The notes under the pieces were generated by a model, which saw nothing but the letters and a program-made list of their open reading frames with translations, did no database searches and was not told the DNA's origin. A stretch of DNA of 64,000 nt from Pseudomonas sp. GGS8. GTDB lineage: Bacteria; Pseudomonadota; Gammaproteobacteria; Pseudomonadales; Pseudomonadaceae. The stretch covers positions 2,917,501 through 2,981,500 of the forward strand of contig NZ_JALJWF010000001.1 in the NCBI RefSeq assembly GCF_024168645.1. Direction: 5' to 3'. Shown here piece after piece: positions 9,293 through 20,335 of this stretch (positions within the stretch are counted from its first letter, which is position 1; the number at the start of each line of letters is the position of its first letter). The translations under genes were made by a program, and so were the position numbers.

Positions 9293-10744
9293 TCAGAAGC
9301 CGGTTGGGGTACGGGTGTGCCAGTCAGTGTTTAGCTGATACTGATGGGCAACGTTCAACAGGCGACCTTCCTGGAAATACGGGGCGAGCAGTTGCACGCC
9401 GACCGGCAGGCCATCGACAAAACCTGCCGGCATGGACAGGCCCGGCAGGCCGGCGAGGTTGGCGGTGATGGTGTAGACATCTTCCAGGTACTCAGAGACC
9501 GGGTCGTTGTTTTTGGCGCCGAGCTTCCAGGCCGGGTTCGGCGTGGTGGGGCCGAGGATGATGTCGACCTCATTGAAGGCTGCCATGAAGTCGTTCTTGA
9601 TCAGGCGACGAATCTTCTGGGCCTTCAGGTAGTAGGCGTCGTAGTAACCGGCCGACAGCGCATAGGCGCCGACCATGATCCGGCGCTGCACTTCCGGGCC
9701 GAAACCTTCGCCACGGGAACGCTTGTACAGGTCTTCCAGGTTTTTCGGGTCTGCGCAGCGATAGCCGAAACGCACACCGTCGAAACGCGACAGGTTGGAG
9801 GACGCTTCTGCCGGAGCGATCACGTAGTACGCAGGAATCGCGTGCTGCATGTTCGGCAGGCTGATTTCCTTGACCACGGCGCCGAGCTTTTTCAGCTCTT
9901 CGACGCTGGCCATGACCAGGTCGGCGATGCGTGGGTCGAGACCGGCGCTGAAGTATTCCTTCGGCACGCCGATGCGCAGGCCTTGCAGCGAACCGTTGAG
10001 GCCGGCGCTGTAATCAGGCACGGGCTCGTCGATGCTGGTGGAGTCCTGCGGGTCGAAACCGGCCATGCCTTGCAGCAGGATCGCGCAGTCTTCGGCGGTA
10101 CGAGCGAGCGGGCCTCCCTGATCGAGGCTGGACGCGTAAGCGATCATGCCCCAGCGCGAAACACGACCGTACGTCGGTTTCAGGCCGGTGAGGTTGGTAA
10201 AGGCTGCCGGTTGTCGGATCGAACCGCCAGTGTCGGTTGCCGTCGCCGCTGGCAACAGACGAGCGGCTACCGCAGCCGCCGAACCACCGGACGAACCACC
10301 TGGAACGCATTCCTTGTTCCACGGGTTCTTCACCGCGCCGTAGTAGCTCGACTCGTTGGCCGACCCCATGGCGAATTCGTCCATGTTGGTCTTGCCCAGG
10401 GTCACGGTCCCGGCAGCCGCCAGTTTGGCGACCACGGTGGCGTCGTACGGCGCCTTGAAGTTGTCGAGCATCTTCGAGCCGCAGCTGGTACGGATGCCCT
10501 GGGTGCAGAACAGGTCTTTGTGAGCGATCGGCGCGCCAAGCAGGGCGCCGCTCTCACCGTTGGCCCGACGAGCGTCAGCGGCTTTCGCCTGCTGCAGCGC
10601 CAGGTCTTCGGTGAGGCTGATGAAACTGTTGAGCTGCGGGTCGAGCTGGGCAATGCGCGCCAGCAGGACTTTGGTCAGCTCTTCGGAAGAAAACTTTTTA
10701 TCGGCGAGTCCGCGGGCGATCTCGGCCAGAGTCAATTGATGCAT
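9293..10744 (-). CDS. gatA: Asp-tRNA(Asn)/Glu-tRNA(Gln) amidotransferase subunit A
   Basis: GatA, 483 aa, the amidase-signature glutaminase of GatCAB; it releases ammonia from glutamine for transamidation. The Ser-cisSer-Lys triad is visible: the Lys lies in [12 protein letters not shown], and the two serines lie in the glycine/serine-rich stretch [20 protein letters not shown] and the following [13 protein letters not shown]. Length matches the family. It starts 16 bases after gatC. Confidence 0.97.
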   Translation of the reverse strand: MHQLTLAEIARGLADKKFSSEELTKVLLARIAQLDPQLNSFISLTEDLALQQAKAADARRANGESGALLGAPIAHKDLFCTQGIRTSCGSKMLDNFKAPYDATVVAKLAAAGTVTLGKTNMDEFAMGSANESSYYGAVKNPWNKECVPGGSSGGSAAAVAARLLPAATATDTGGSIRQPAAFTNLTGLKPTYGRVSRWGMIAYASSLDQGGPLARTAEDCAILLQGMAGFDPQDSTSIDEPVPDYSAGLNGSLQGLRIGVPKEYFSAGLDPRIADLVMASVEELKKLGAVVKEISLPNMQHAIPAYYVIAPAEASSNLSRFDGVRFGYRCADPKNLEDLYKRSRGEGFGPEVQRRIMVGAYALSAGYYDAYYLKAQKIRRLIKNDFMAAFNEVDIILGPTTPNPAWKLGAKNNDPVSEYLEDVYTITANLAGLPGLSMPAGFVDGLPVGVQLLAPYFQEGRLLNVAHQYQLNTDWHTRTPTGF

Positions 10745-10760
10745 TGCAGGCTCTTTCCCT

Positions 10761-11048
10761 TTAGTCGATGACTTTCGGAACCAGGTACAGGCCGTTTTCG
10801 ACCGCTGGTGCGATGGACTGATAGGCCTCGCGATGATTGGTCTCGGTCACGACGTCTGCACGCAGACGCTGGCTGGCCTCCAGTGGGTGGGCCAGCGGCT
10901 CGATACCGTCGGTATTGACCGCTTGCATTTCGTCGACCAGCCCGAGAATGCTGTTCAGGGCCGAAGTGATGTGTGGAAGATCGGCATCATTGAGGCCAAG
11001 GCAGGCCAGATGAGCGATTTTTTCCACGTCGGAGCGTTCAAGCGCCAT
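10761..11048 (-). CDS. gatC: Asp-tRNA(Asn)/Glu-tRNA(Gln) amidotransferase subunit C
   Basis: GatC, 95 aa, the small subunit that belts GatA and GatB together. The N-terminal helix [17 protein letters not shown] and the C-terminal [12 protein letters not shown] are typical. It is the first gene of the gat operon, divergent from mreB; the roughly 210 bases between them hold both promoters. GGAG precedes the ATG at close to optimal spacing. Confidence 0.95.
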   Translation of the reverse strand: MALERSDVEKIAHLACLGLNDADLPHITSALNSILGLVDEMQAVNTDGIEPLAHPLEASQRLRADVVTETNHREAYQSIAPAVENGLYLVPKVID

Positions 11049-11246
11049 GGGATTCTCCAGTGGAAAACAAAACGGACCGCGTCCGTGTGTTAGATTGTCG
11101 GAACACTACCGCATATCTACGGTCTCAAGGCCGCGATTGTGGTGCTTGGTGCACAGAAAAGCGGCCAATTTAACATATTGGCGCCTTGCCCAAAATCCCT
11201 GTCGTTGTTAGAGTTTGCCGCACTTTTTTACCCACGCGTTGCCTAG

Positions 11247-12296
<1,050 letters not shown>

Positions 12297-12328
12297 TCTC
12301 GCCCGATGCATCTATGCTGGTGAGCCCG

Positions 12329-12354
12329 CAGGCAGCACTTTGCAGTGCTGCCTG
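12329..12354 (+). terminator. hairpin between mreB and mreC (possible partial terminator)
   Basis: CAGGCAGCACT and AGTGCTGCCTG form a perfect 11-bp stem with a TTGC loop, 33 bases after the mreB stop. It is followed only by TTGGTGTTTA, a poor U-tract. It may act as a partial terminator or a 3' RNA stabiliser rather than a full stop. Confidence 0.55.
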
Positions 12355-12439
12355 TTGGTGTTTATCTTCTGTCAGTCTGCATCCAGGCCGGTTTGATGCC
12401 GTATGAATAAAGAGAACATTTGCCTGGGAGGAGCGGCTT

Positions 12440-13570
12440 ATTAAACCGCTTTTCACCAAAGGCCCCTCACTGGGCGTGCGCTTGTTGGTGCTGGTCGTGC
12501 TATCGGTCGCGCTGATGGTGGTCGATGCCCGCTTCACACTGCTCAAGCCAGTGCGTAGCCAAATGTCGCTGGTGCTGATGCAGTCTTACTGGATCACCGA
12601 CCTGCCGCAGCGGCTATGGCAAGGTGTGGCCAGCCAATTCGGCAGCCGGACCGAGCTGGTCGCCGAGAACGAAAAACTCAAAACCGAAAACCTGCTGCTG
12701 CAGGGGCGCATGCAAAAGCTTGCTGCCCTCACCGAGCAGAACGTTCGGCTGCGCGAGTTGCTCAACTCTTCCGCACTGGTCAACGAGAAGGTCGAAGTGG
12801 CGGAGTTGATCGGCATGGACCCCAACCCCTTCACCCATCGCATCATCATCAATAAAGGTGAGCGTGACGGTGTGATCCTCGGTCAGCCGGTACTCGATGC
12901 CCGCGGCCTGATGGGCCAGGTGGTCGAGTTGATGCCGTACACCTCTCGCGTACTGTTGCTGACCGACACCACCCACAGCATTCCGGTGCAGGTGAACCGT
13001 AACGGTCTGCGGGCGATTGCCAGCGGCACCGGCAACCCGGAGCGCCTTGAGCTGCGTCATGTGGCCGATACCGCCGATATTAAAGAAGGCGATCTGCTGG
13101 TCAGCTCCGGCCTCGGTCAGCGTTTCCCGGCGGGTTACCCGGTGGCGACGGTCAAGGAAGTCATCCACGATTCCGGTCAACCGTTTGCCATCGTGCGTGC
13201 GGTGCCGACTGCCGCGCTGAACCGCAGCCGTTATCTGCTGTTGGTGTTCAGTGATGGTCGCACCGCCGAGGAGCGCGCCAACGAAGCCGCCCAGGCTCAA
13301 GAGGCTCTGGATCGGCAGGGTGGCGGGCCGATCATTCCTGCAACCGTGCCGAAACCGGCCGCGTCGGTGATACCGGCTGCCGTTACAACTCCGGCTACTC
13401 CGGCGGCTGAGCCTGCTGCCGCGACCCCGGTCAAGCCTGCCGCGTCCCATCCTGCTGCCGCCAAGCCACCCGCGACGGCACCTACGGCCACCAAACCCAA
13501 ACCCGCGGCCGTGAAGCCTGCTGCCAAACCGCCTGTCGCCGCGCCGGCCACCACTGGGGGAACAGAATAA
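12440..13570 (+). CDS. mreC: rod shape-determining protein MreC (probable ATT start)
   Basis: MreC, bitopic inner-membrane protein of the elongasome; it connects MreB to the wall synthases. A transmembrane segment follows the short N terminus. A coiled coil (about residues 70-105) and the MreC beta domains (to about 285) come next. The C-terminal 90 residues are an Ala/Pro/Lys-rich tail. The first conventional in-frame start is GTG at 12476, which falls right at the membrane segment. Twelve codons upstream, ATT at 12440 lies 8 bases after a perfect GGAGG (12427-12431) and begins IKPLFTKGPSLG, which resembles annotated Pseudomonas MreC N termini. No ATG, GTG or TTG occurs in frame between the stop at 12404 and 12476. 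I therefore prefer ATT initiation (376 aa). Confidence 0.93.
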   Translation: MKPLFTKGPSLGVRLLVLVVLSVALMVVDARFTLLKPVRSQMSLVLMQSYWITDLPQRLWQGVASQFGSRTELVAENEKLKTENLLLQGRMQKLAALTEQNVRLRELLNSSALVNEKVEVAELIGMDPNPFTHRIIINKGERDGVILGQPVLDARGLMGQVVELMPYTSRVLLLTDTTHSIPVQVNRNGLRAIASGTGNPERLELRHVADTADIKEGDLLVSSGLGQRFPAGYPVATVKEVIHDSGQPFAIVRAVPTAALNRSRYLLLVFSDGRTAEERANEAAQAQEALDRQGGGPIIPATVPKPAASVIPAAVTTPATPAAEPAAATPVKPAASHPAAAKPPATAPTATKPKPAAVKPAAKPPVAAPATTGGTE

Positions 13571-14061
13571 TGGGCGGTGCAACTTCTTCCCGGAACGGCT
13601 GGATGGTCTGGCTGACTTTCGCCATCGGCATGTTGCTCAGCGTTTCACCGCTGCCGCAATTCATGGAGATCCTGCGTCCTTTGTGGCTGGCCTTGCTGTT
13701 GGCCTTCTGGGCGTTGGCCATGCCGCAGAAAGTCGGCATGGTGACCGCCTGGTGCCTGGGGTTGGCCGAAGACGTGTTGTATGGCACGTTGCTGGGCCAG
13801 AACGCGTTGATCCTCACACTCATTACGTTCCTGGTGCTGTCGCTGCAACAGCGCCTGCGCATGTTCCCGATGTGGCAACAGAGCCTGGTGATTCTGGTGA
13901 TCTTCGGCCTCGCCCAACTGGTTCAGTTGTGGCTGAGCGCCCTGACCGGTAATCGTCAGCCGACCCTGGCGCTGGTATTGCCGGCGCTGGTCAGTGCGTT
14001 GCTCTGGCCTTGGATCAGCTTCGGTTTGCGCGGTTTGCGTCGACGCTACAAAATCAATTAA
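13570..14061 (+). CDS. mreD: rod shape-determining protein MreD
   Basis: MreD, 163 aa, a small polytopic inner-membrane protein of the elongasome with five or six hydrophobic segments. GLAEDVLYGTLLGQNAL is the conserved family motif near residues 63-79. Its ATG overlaps the mreC stop by one base (TAATG), so the two are translationally coupled. Confidence 0.95.
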   Translation: MGGATSSRNGWMVWLTFAIGMLLSVSPLPQFMEILRPLWLALLLAFWALAMPQKVGMVTAWCLGLAEDVLYGTLLGQNALILTLITFLVLSLQQRLRMFPMWQQSLVILVIFGLAQLVQLWLSALTGNRQPTLALVLPALVSALLWPWISFGLRGLRRRYKIN

Positions 14062-14152
14062 TTCGGTCAGGCATGTGCTCGCACCTGGTGCTCTGTCTCG
14101 CCAATAAGGAACAGTATTCGTGAGACAGGGCACCAGACAGGGAGATGTCTTG

Positions 14153-14749
14153 ATGAAACAGCTGTACCTCGCCTCAGGCTCGCCGCGTCGGCGTGAACTG
14201 CTCACGCAGATCGGCGTGCCGTTCACCGCCATCAGCGCGGACATCGATGAAACCCCTTTCCCTGAAGAATCCCCATTGGCTTATGTCGAGCGCCTGGCGC
14301 GCGGCAAGGCCGAGGCCGGGCACAGGACGGTCGTGTCCGACGCAGATTTTTGCGTGCTGGGCGCCGACACCGCCGTGGTGCTGGACGGGAAAATTCTCGG
14401 TAAGCCGGTGGACGAAGCCGACGCATGCGCCATGCTTATGCTGTTGTCCGGTTGCGAGCATGAAGTGCTGACGGCGATTGCGGTGCACGATGGTGAACGT
14501 TGCGAGTCTCTGGTGGTACGCAGTCTGGTGCGCTTTCGCACCATTGACCGCGACGAAGCAGCGGCCTACTGGGCCAGCGGCGAACCCCGGGACAAGGCGG
14601 GCGGCTACGGGATTCAAGGATTGGGCGCGGTGTTCGTTGCCGGGCTCAATGGCAGTTACTCGGCGGTGGTCGGATTGCCGCTGTGCGAAACCGCAGAACT
14701 ACTCGGCCATTTCGGCATACCCTGTTGGCAAACCCTTAACGCGCGCTGA
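14153..14749 (+). CDS. maf: Maf/YhdE-family nucleoside triphosphate pyrophosphatase
   Basis: A Maf-family house-cleaning nucleotide pyrophosphatase of 198 aa. The YhdE branch hydrolyses dTTP and UTP and has been linked to septum control. The N-terminal [10 protein letters not shown], the central [16 protein letters not shown], and [13 protein letters not shown] near residue 150 are the signature motifs. The ATG at 14153 fits both the conserved N terminus and GGGAG upstream; the GTG at 14120 would add 11 unconserved residues. It lies between mreD and rng, the usual gammaproteobacterial order. Confidence 0.93.
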   Translation: MKQLYLASGSPRRRELLTQIGVPFTAISADIDETPFPEESPLAYVERLARGKAEAGHRTVVSDADFCVLGADTAVVLDGKILGKPVDEADACAMLMLLSGCEHEVLTAIAVHDGERCESLVVRSLVRFRTIDRDEAAAYWASGEPRDKAGGYGIQGLGAVFVAGLNGSYSAVVGLPLCETAELLGHFGIPCWQTLNAR

Positions 14750-14806
14750 GCGTCGTACTGACAAGATGCGGCCATTATCGTGAACATGCCTGAACGAGAC
14801 CCTGCC

Positions 14807-16264
14807 ATGAGTGAAGAGATTCTGATCAACATCACGCCGATGGAATCGCGTGTGGCGGTGGTCGAAAACGGTGTCCTGCAAGAGGTCCATGTCGAGCGCA
14901 CACAAAAGCGCGGCATCGTCGGCAACATCTATAAAGGCAAGGTGGTGCGGGTATTACCGGGCATGCAGGCGGCTTTCGTCGATATCGGTCTGGACCGCGC
15001 CGCCTTCATTCACGCCTCGGAAATTTCCCTGCGCGAAGGCCCGGCGGTAGAGAGCATCAGCGCCCTGGTTCACGAGGGGCAGAGCCTGGTGGTGCAAGTC
15101 ACCAAGGACCCGATCGGCTCCAAAGGCGCGCGCCTGACCACGCAACTGTCAATTCCGTCGCGCTATCTGGTGTACATGCCGCGCACCGCCCACGTCGGTA
15201 TTTCCCTGAAGATCGAAGACGAAGCCGAGCGCGAACGCCTCAAGCAAGTGGTCACCGACTGCGTGGAGAAAGAAGGTATCAAGGAAGCTGGCGGTTTCAT
15301 TCTGCGTACCGCTGCCGAAGGGGCCGGGGCCGATGAAATCCTCATGGACATCCGCTACCTGCGCAGGCTCTGGGACCAGATCAACGCCCAGATCAAAACC
15401 ATCAACGCGCCAAGCGTGATCTACGAAGACCTCGGCCTGGCGTTGCGGACCTTGCGCGACCTGGTGAGCCCGAAGATCGAAAAGATCCGCATCGACTCCC
15501 GGGAAACCTTTCAGAAAACCACGCAGTTCGTCGCCGAACTGATGCCGGAAATCGCCGACCGTCTGGAGCATTATCCGGGCGAACGGCCGATTTTTGACCT
15601 GTATGGCGTCGAAGACGAGATCCAGAAAGCTCTGGAGCGCAAGGTGCCGCTCAAATCCGGTGGCTATCTGGTGGTCGACCCGGCGGAAGCCATGAGCACC
15701 ATCGACGTCAACACTGGAGCCTTCGTCGGTCATCGCAATCTCGAAGAAACCATCTTCAAGACCAACCTCGAAGCCGCCACCGCCATTGCCCGTCAGCTGC
15801 GTCTGCGCAACCTGGGCGGGATCATCATCATCGACTTCATCGACATGGAGGATGAAGAGCATCAGCGTCAGGTGTTGCGCACCCTCGAGAAGCAACTGGA
15901 ACGCGATCACGCCAAGACCAACATCATCGGCATCACCGAGCTGGGCCTGGTGCAGATGACTCGCAAGCGCACCCGCGAAAGTCTCGAGCAAGTGCTGTGC
16001 GAACCGTGCAGCAGTTGCCAGGGGCGCGGCAAGCTCAAGACTCCGGAAACTGTGTGCTACGAGATTTTCCGCGAAATCCTGCGTGAGGCCCGCGCCTATC
16101 AGGCCGAAGGCTATCGCGTGCTGGCGAACCAGAAAGTGGTCGACCGCTTGCTCGATGAAGAGTCGGGCAACGTCGCCGAGCTCGAAGGGTTTATCGGGCG
16201 CACCATTCGATTTCAGGTAGAAACCATGTATTCCCAGGAACAATACGACGTGGTGCTGCTCTGA
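14807..16264 (+). CDS. rng: ribonuclease G
   Basis: RNase G, 485 aa, an endoribonuclease of the RNase E/G family that matures 16S rRNA 5' ends and degrades some mRNAs. An S1 RNA-binding domain (about 35-125) is followed by the DNase I-like catalytic core. The two metal-binding aspartates are in STIDVNTGAFVG and IIIIDFIDMEDEEH. The Zn-link CEPCSSCQGRG lies near residue 400. It has no long C-terminal degradosome scaffold, which separates it from RNase E. The start MSEEILINITPMESR is the family start; a GTG 27 bases upstream is unlikely. Confidence 0.96.
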   Translation: MSEEILINITPMESRVAVVENGVLQEVHVERTQKRGIVGNIYKGKVVRVLPGMQAAFVDIGLDRAAFIHASEISLREGPAVESISALVHEGQSLVVQVTKDPIGSKGARLTTQLSIPSRYLVYMPRTAHVGISLKIEDEAERERLKQVVTDCVEKEGIKEAGGFILRTAAEGAGADEILMDIRYLRRLWDQINAQIKTINAPSVIYEDLGLALRTLRDLVSPKIEKIRIDSRETFQKTTQFVAELMPEIADRLEHYPGERPIFDLYGVEDEIQKALERKVPLKSGGYLVVDPAEAMSTIDVNTGAFVGHRNLEETIFKTNLEAATAIARQLRLRNLGGIIIIDFIDMEDEEHQRQVLRTLEKQLERDHAKTNIIGITELGLVQMTRKRTRESLEQVLCEPCSSCQGRGKLKTPETVCYEIFREILREARAYQAEGYRVLANQKVVDRLLDEESGNVAELEGFIGRTIRFQVETMYSQEQYDVVLL

Positions 16265-16339
16265 AGCGTTGTATTTCAATTCCATTAGAACGGCTGGCCT
16301 CAGCTTTTTGCAGTATTTTTGCCACGGGAGCCAACTGAC

Positions 16340-19300
16340 ATGGACCGTCTGACACGCATTTTGGCCGCACTGACCCGCTGGGGTCTGGGCCTGTGTGCGT
16401 TGGTTTTGGTGTTGATGGCGTTGTTCGTCAGCCTCGGCCGGGAGTTGACGCCGCTGGTGGCCGAATACCGTGCCGACGTCGAAACCAAAGCCAGCGCCGT
16501 CTTGGGCATGCCCTTGCATATCGGTGTACTGGAAGGTCGCTGGAGTGGCCTCGCCCCGGTTCTGCTGGCCCATGACGTGATGGTCGGTGAGGGCTCCAAT
16601 GCCCTGCGCCTGGATCAGGTGCGTGCGGTGCCGGATCTGTGGGCCAGCCTGCTGGCGCGCGAAATACGCATCGCACATCTGGAGCTCAACGGCCTGAAGA
16701 TCAGCCTCAAGGAGAGCGCGGACGGTCATTGGGCGCTGGAGGGGTTGGCGGTGCAGCAGGATCAGCCGCTGGATCCGGAGCAACTGCTCAATCGCATGCA
16801 GATAGTCCAGCAACTGTCGGTGCTCGACAGTCAGGTGACCTTGCAACCGCTGGATCAGCCGCCGCTGACCCTGACCTATGTTGGCCTTAGTTTGCGAACC
16901 GGCGTGTCGCGTCAGCGGCTCGATGCTCGCTTGACCCTGCCTGATGGCCAGCCGGTTGCGATCAGCCTGCGCACCCGTATCCGCGCCAGTCAGTGGGCGG
17001 ATGGCGAGGTCGATGCTTATCTGAGCCTGCCGCAAAGCGATTGGTCGAAATGGTTACCCGAGCGCCTGACCCAACAATGGAATTTCTCCGAGATAAAGGC
17101 CGGTGGCGAGCTCTGGGTGAACTGGCACGAGGGCGCGCTGCAAAGTGCCGCGATCCGTTTGAACGCGCCTCAACTCAAGGGTGCCTACGCCGAGCGCAAG
17201 CCGATCCAGATCAACAATCTGGCGCTTAACGGCTATTTCCAGCGCAGCTCCACAGGCGTCCTGGTCACCTTGGATTCCCTGGCGATGAGCCTGGGAGAAA
17301 CCCGCTGGGAATCGAAACTGCAATTTCAACAAACCATGGCGACCGACGAGGTGCCAGAGCTCTTGCATCTGCAAGCCGACCGCATCGACCTCACGCCGCT
17401 CACCCCGTTGCTGAACGCCTTGGGGCCGCTTCCGGAAGGTGTCGCCACGGCCGTCGAGCGGCTCAAGGTCACCGGGGTCTTGCGCAACGTGCTGATCGAC
17501 CTGCGTCCCGCGGCTACCGATGACAGCAAATTCAGCTTTGCCGCCAATCTGGAAAAGGTCGGCTTCGACGCTTATCACGGTGCACCGGCAGCGCGAAATG
17601 TCAGCGGCAGCATCAGCGGCGACCTCGGGCAGGGCGAGTTGCGCATGGACAGCAAGGATTTCTCCTTGCACCTGGACCCGATTTTCGCCAAGCCATGGCA
17701 ATACATTCAGGCCAACGCGCGGTTGACCTGGAAACTCGACAAAAAAGGTTTCACCCTGATTGCGCCGTACCTGAAGGTGCTGGGCGAAGAGGGCAAGATT
17801 GCCGGCGACTTCCTGATCCGCCTGCATTTCGATCACACCCAGGAAGACTACATGGACCTGCGCGTCGGCCTGGTCGACGGCGACGGTCGCTACACCGCCA
17901 AGTACCTGCCGGCCGTGTTGAGCCCGGCGCTGGACGAATGGCTGCGTACGGCGATTCTCAAAGGCGCGGTGGATGAAGGTTTCTTCCAGTACCAGGGGGC
18001 GCTGAATCATGGCGCCCCCGAGACGGCTCGCAGCATCAGCCTGTTTTTCAAGGTTCACGATGCCGAGCTGGCGTTTCAGCCGGGTTGGCCGCATGTCAGC
18101 AAGGTCAGCGGCGATGTGTTCATCGAAGACAGCGGCGTGCGGATTCTCGCGAGCAAGGGGCAATTGCTCGACACCCAGGTCAACGACGTCTACGTCAATA
18201 TTCCTCATGTGCCTGCCGGACAGAGCCCCCACCTATTCCTCGATGGCGGGTTCGCCGGTGGGTTGGGCGATGGCCTGAAGATTCTGCAGGAAGCACCGAT
18301 CGGCACCGCCGACACCTTCGCCGGCTGGGAGGGCGAGGGCGATCTGCAAGGCAAGCTCAACCTGGATATCCCGCTGGTCAAAGGCGAGCGACCGAAAATC
18401 CTCGTCGATTTCAAGACCGACAAGGCCCGTTTGAAGCTGCGCGAGCCCACCTTGGAACTGACACAACTGAAGGGCGATTTCCGTTTCGACAATACCAAGG
18501 GTTTGAGCGGGCAAAAGATCACGGCGCGAGCATTCGACAAGCCCGTGACCGCGCAGATTTTTGCCGATGGCAGTGCGGGCAAGCTCAACACTCGGGTCAC
18601 CGCATCGGGTCAGGTCGAGGTCAAGAAACTCACCGAATGGCTGAACGTCACTCAGCCGTTGCCGGTGTCCGGTACGGTCCCTTATCAGCTGCAACTGAAC
18701 CTTGATGGTGCCGACAGCCAATTGATAGTCAGCTCCAATCTCAAAGGCGTGAAGGTGGATTTGCCGGCGCCGTTCGGCATGGCGGCGGATGTCGGGCGTG
18801 ACACCGTATTCCGCATGACCCTGCAAGGACCGGAACGGCGTTACTGGGTCAACTACGGTGAATTGGCGAACTTCACGTTTGCGGCACCGACCGGCAATTT
18901 CGTCGACGGTCGCGGCGAGTTGTTTCTCGGCGGTGGTGATGCCGTGCTGCCCGGCAACAAAGGCCTGCGTGTGCGCGGCGTATTGTCCGAACTGGATGTT
19001 GCTCCCTGGCAGGATCTCGTAAGCAAGTATGCGGGCCAGGACCCAGGCGGCAGTGCCAAGCAATTGCTCAGTGGCGCGGACTTCAAGGTCGGTAAGCTCA
19101 TTGCTTTTGGCACCACCCTCGACCAGGCGTCGGTGCAGTTGACGCGTAAACCGTCTGCGTGGGCGCTGCAACTCGACAGTCAGCAGGCTAAGGGCACCGT
19201 CGGTATCCCTGATGCGAAAGCCGCACCGATTGCGGTCAATCTGCAATACGTACGTTTGCCGGCCCCAGACCCGACGGTGCTGGCCGACGAGAATTCGCCG

Positions 19301-20143
19301 GATCCGCTGGCCACCGTGGACCCGACGAAAATCCCGGCACTGGATATCACCATCAATCAACTGTTCCAGGGCCAGGATCTGGTGGGCGCCTGGCTATTGA
19401 GAGTTCGCCCGACCGGCAAGGGCATTGCCCTCAACTCCCTGGACATGGGCCTCAAGGGCATCTTCCTGCAGGGCAGCGGCGGTTGGGAAGGCACGCCCGG
19501 CAATTCCAGCAGTTGGTACAAGGGCCGGGTCAGTGGCAAGAACCTCGCCGACGTACTCAAGGGCTGGGGCTTTGCGCCGAGCGTCACCAGTGAAGAGTTT
19601 CACATGGATGTCGACGGTCGCTGGCCTGGCTCACCGGCGTGGCTGGCCACCAAGCGCTTCTCCGGCAGCCTTGATGCGTCGCTCAATAAAGGTCAGTTTG
19701 TTGAAGTCGAGGGCAGCGCCCAGGCTCTACGGGTATTTGGCCTGCTCAACTTCAACTCCATTGGCCGCCGCTTGCGCCTGGACTTTTCCGACCTGTTCGG
19801 CAAAGGCTTGAGCTATGACCGGGTCAAAGGTCTGCTGGTCGCGAGCAATGGGGTCTACGTGACCCGTGAGCCGATCCTGCTGACCGGCCCGTCGAGCAAC
19901 CTGGAACTCAACGGCACCCTGGACCTGGTGGCTGATCAGGTTGATGCCAAGCTGTTGGTGACCTTGCCGGTGACCAACAATCTGCCGATTGCCGCGCTGA
20001 TCGTCGGTGCGCCAGCCGTCGGTGGGGCGCTGTTCCTGATCGATAAGCTGATCGGTGACCGTGTGGCGCGCTTTGCCAGCGTCAGATACACGGTCAAAGG
20101 TCCGTGGAAAGAGCCGAAAATCACCTTCGACAAGCCTTTTTGA
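16340..20143 (+). CDS. yhdP: YhdP family AsmA-like phospholipid transport protein
   Basis: A very large envelope protein of 1267 aa of the AsmA-like superfamily. E. coli YhdP, about 1266 aa, bridges the inner membrane and periplasm and helps move phospholipids to the outer membrane. One N-terminal transmembrane segment (about 7-33) anchors it. The rest is predicted repetitive beta structure, with the DUF3971 region in the middle and an AsmA-like C-terminal domain. The end has a hydrophobic stretch (LPIAALIVGAPAVGGALFLI). CGGGAG precedes the ATG. It follows rng by 75 bases. Confidence 0.93.
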   Translation: MDRLTRILAALTRWGLGLCALVLVLMALFVSLGRELTPLVAEYRADVETKASAVLGMPLHIGVLEGRWSGLAPVLLAHDVMVGEGSNALRLDQVRAVPDLWASLLAREIRIAHLELNGLKISLKESADGHWALEGLAVQQDQPLDPEQLLNRMQIVQQLSVLDSQVTLQPLDQPPLTLTYVGLSLRTGVSRQRLDARLTLPDGQPVAISLRTRIRASQWADGEVDAYLSLPQSDWSKWLPERLTQQWNFSEIKAGGELWVNWHEGALQSAAIRLNAPQLKGAYAERKPIQINNLALNGYFQRSSTGVLVTLDSLAMSLGETRWESKLQFQQTMATDEVPELLHLQADRIDLTPLTPLLNALGPLPEGVATAVERLKVTGVLRNVLIDLRPAATDDSKFSFAANLEKVGFDAYHGAPAARNVSGSISGDLGQGELRMDSKDFSLHLDPIFAKPWQYIQANARLTWKLDKKGFTLIAPYLKVLGEEGKIAGDFLIRLHFDHTQEDYMDLRVGLVDGDGRYTAKYLPAVLSPALDEWLRTAILKGAVDEGFFQYQGALNHGAPETARSISLFFKVHDAELAFQPGWPHVSKVSGDVFIEDSGVRILASKGQLLDTQVNDVYVNIPHVPAGQSPHLFLDGGFAGGLGDGLKILQEAPIGTADTFAGWEGEGDLQGKLNLDIPLVKGERPKILVDFKTDKARLKLREPTLELTQLKGDFRFDNTKGLSGQKITARAFDKPVTAQIFADGSAGKLNTRVTASGQVEVKKLTEWLNVTQPLPVSGTVPYQLQLNLDGADSQLIVSSNLKGVKVDLPAPFGMAADVGRDTVFRMTLQGPERRYWVNYGELANFTFAAPTGNFVDGRGELFLGGGDAVLPGNKGLRVRGVLSELDVAPWQDLVSKYAGQDPGGSAKQLLSGADFKVGKLIAFGTTLDQASVQLTRKPSAWALQLDSQQAKGTVGIPDAKAAPIAVNLQYVRLPAPDPTVLADENSPDPLATVDPTKIPALDITINQLFQGQDLVGAWLLRVRPTGKGIALNSLDMGLKGIFLQGSGGWEGTPGNSSSWYKGRVSGKNLADVLKGWGFAPSVTSEEFHMDVDGRWPGSPAWLATKRFSGSLDASLNKGQFVEVEGSAQALRVFGLLNFNSIGRRLRLDFSDLFGKGLSYDRVKGLLVASNGVYVTREPILLTGPSSNLELNGTLDLVADQVDAKLLVTLPVTNNLPIAALIVGAPAVGGALFLIDKLIGDRVARFASVRYTVKGPWKEPKITFDKPF

Positions 20144-20206
20144 AAAGCCACTTTCCAAGCCTATGGAGTAGCATGGCTTTAAGGTCGAATGCGCCGACGC
20201 TAATCC

Positions 20207-20305
20207 CTGTAGGAGCGAGGCTTGCCCGCGAACCGACGCACCGCAGTGCATCAGGAAAGACGCCTTCGCGGGCAAGTCGGACCGCCGCACCGCTCGCTCC
20301 TACAG
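20207..20305. repeat. REPIN (class A REP pair)
   Basis: Left arm TGTAGGAGCGAGGCTTGCC and right arm GGCAAG...GCTCGCTCCTACA enclose about 35 bases. The right arm carries an extra segment, GTCGGACCGCCGCACC. It separates yhdP from the nitrilase-family gene. Confidence 0.9.
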
Positions 20306-20335
20306 TCATGTGTTGTTTTGAGTAAGGAAATGGCC

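Noticed and set aside
15149..17035. A 628-codon open frame antisense to rng and the start of yhdP
   Set aside because: It overlaps two conserved genes entirely, has no domain, and shows the skewed composition of a complementary-strand shadow.
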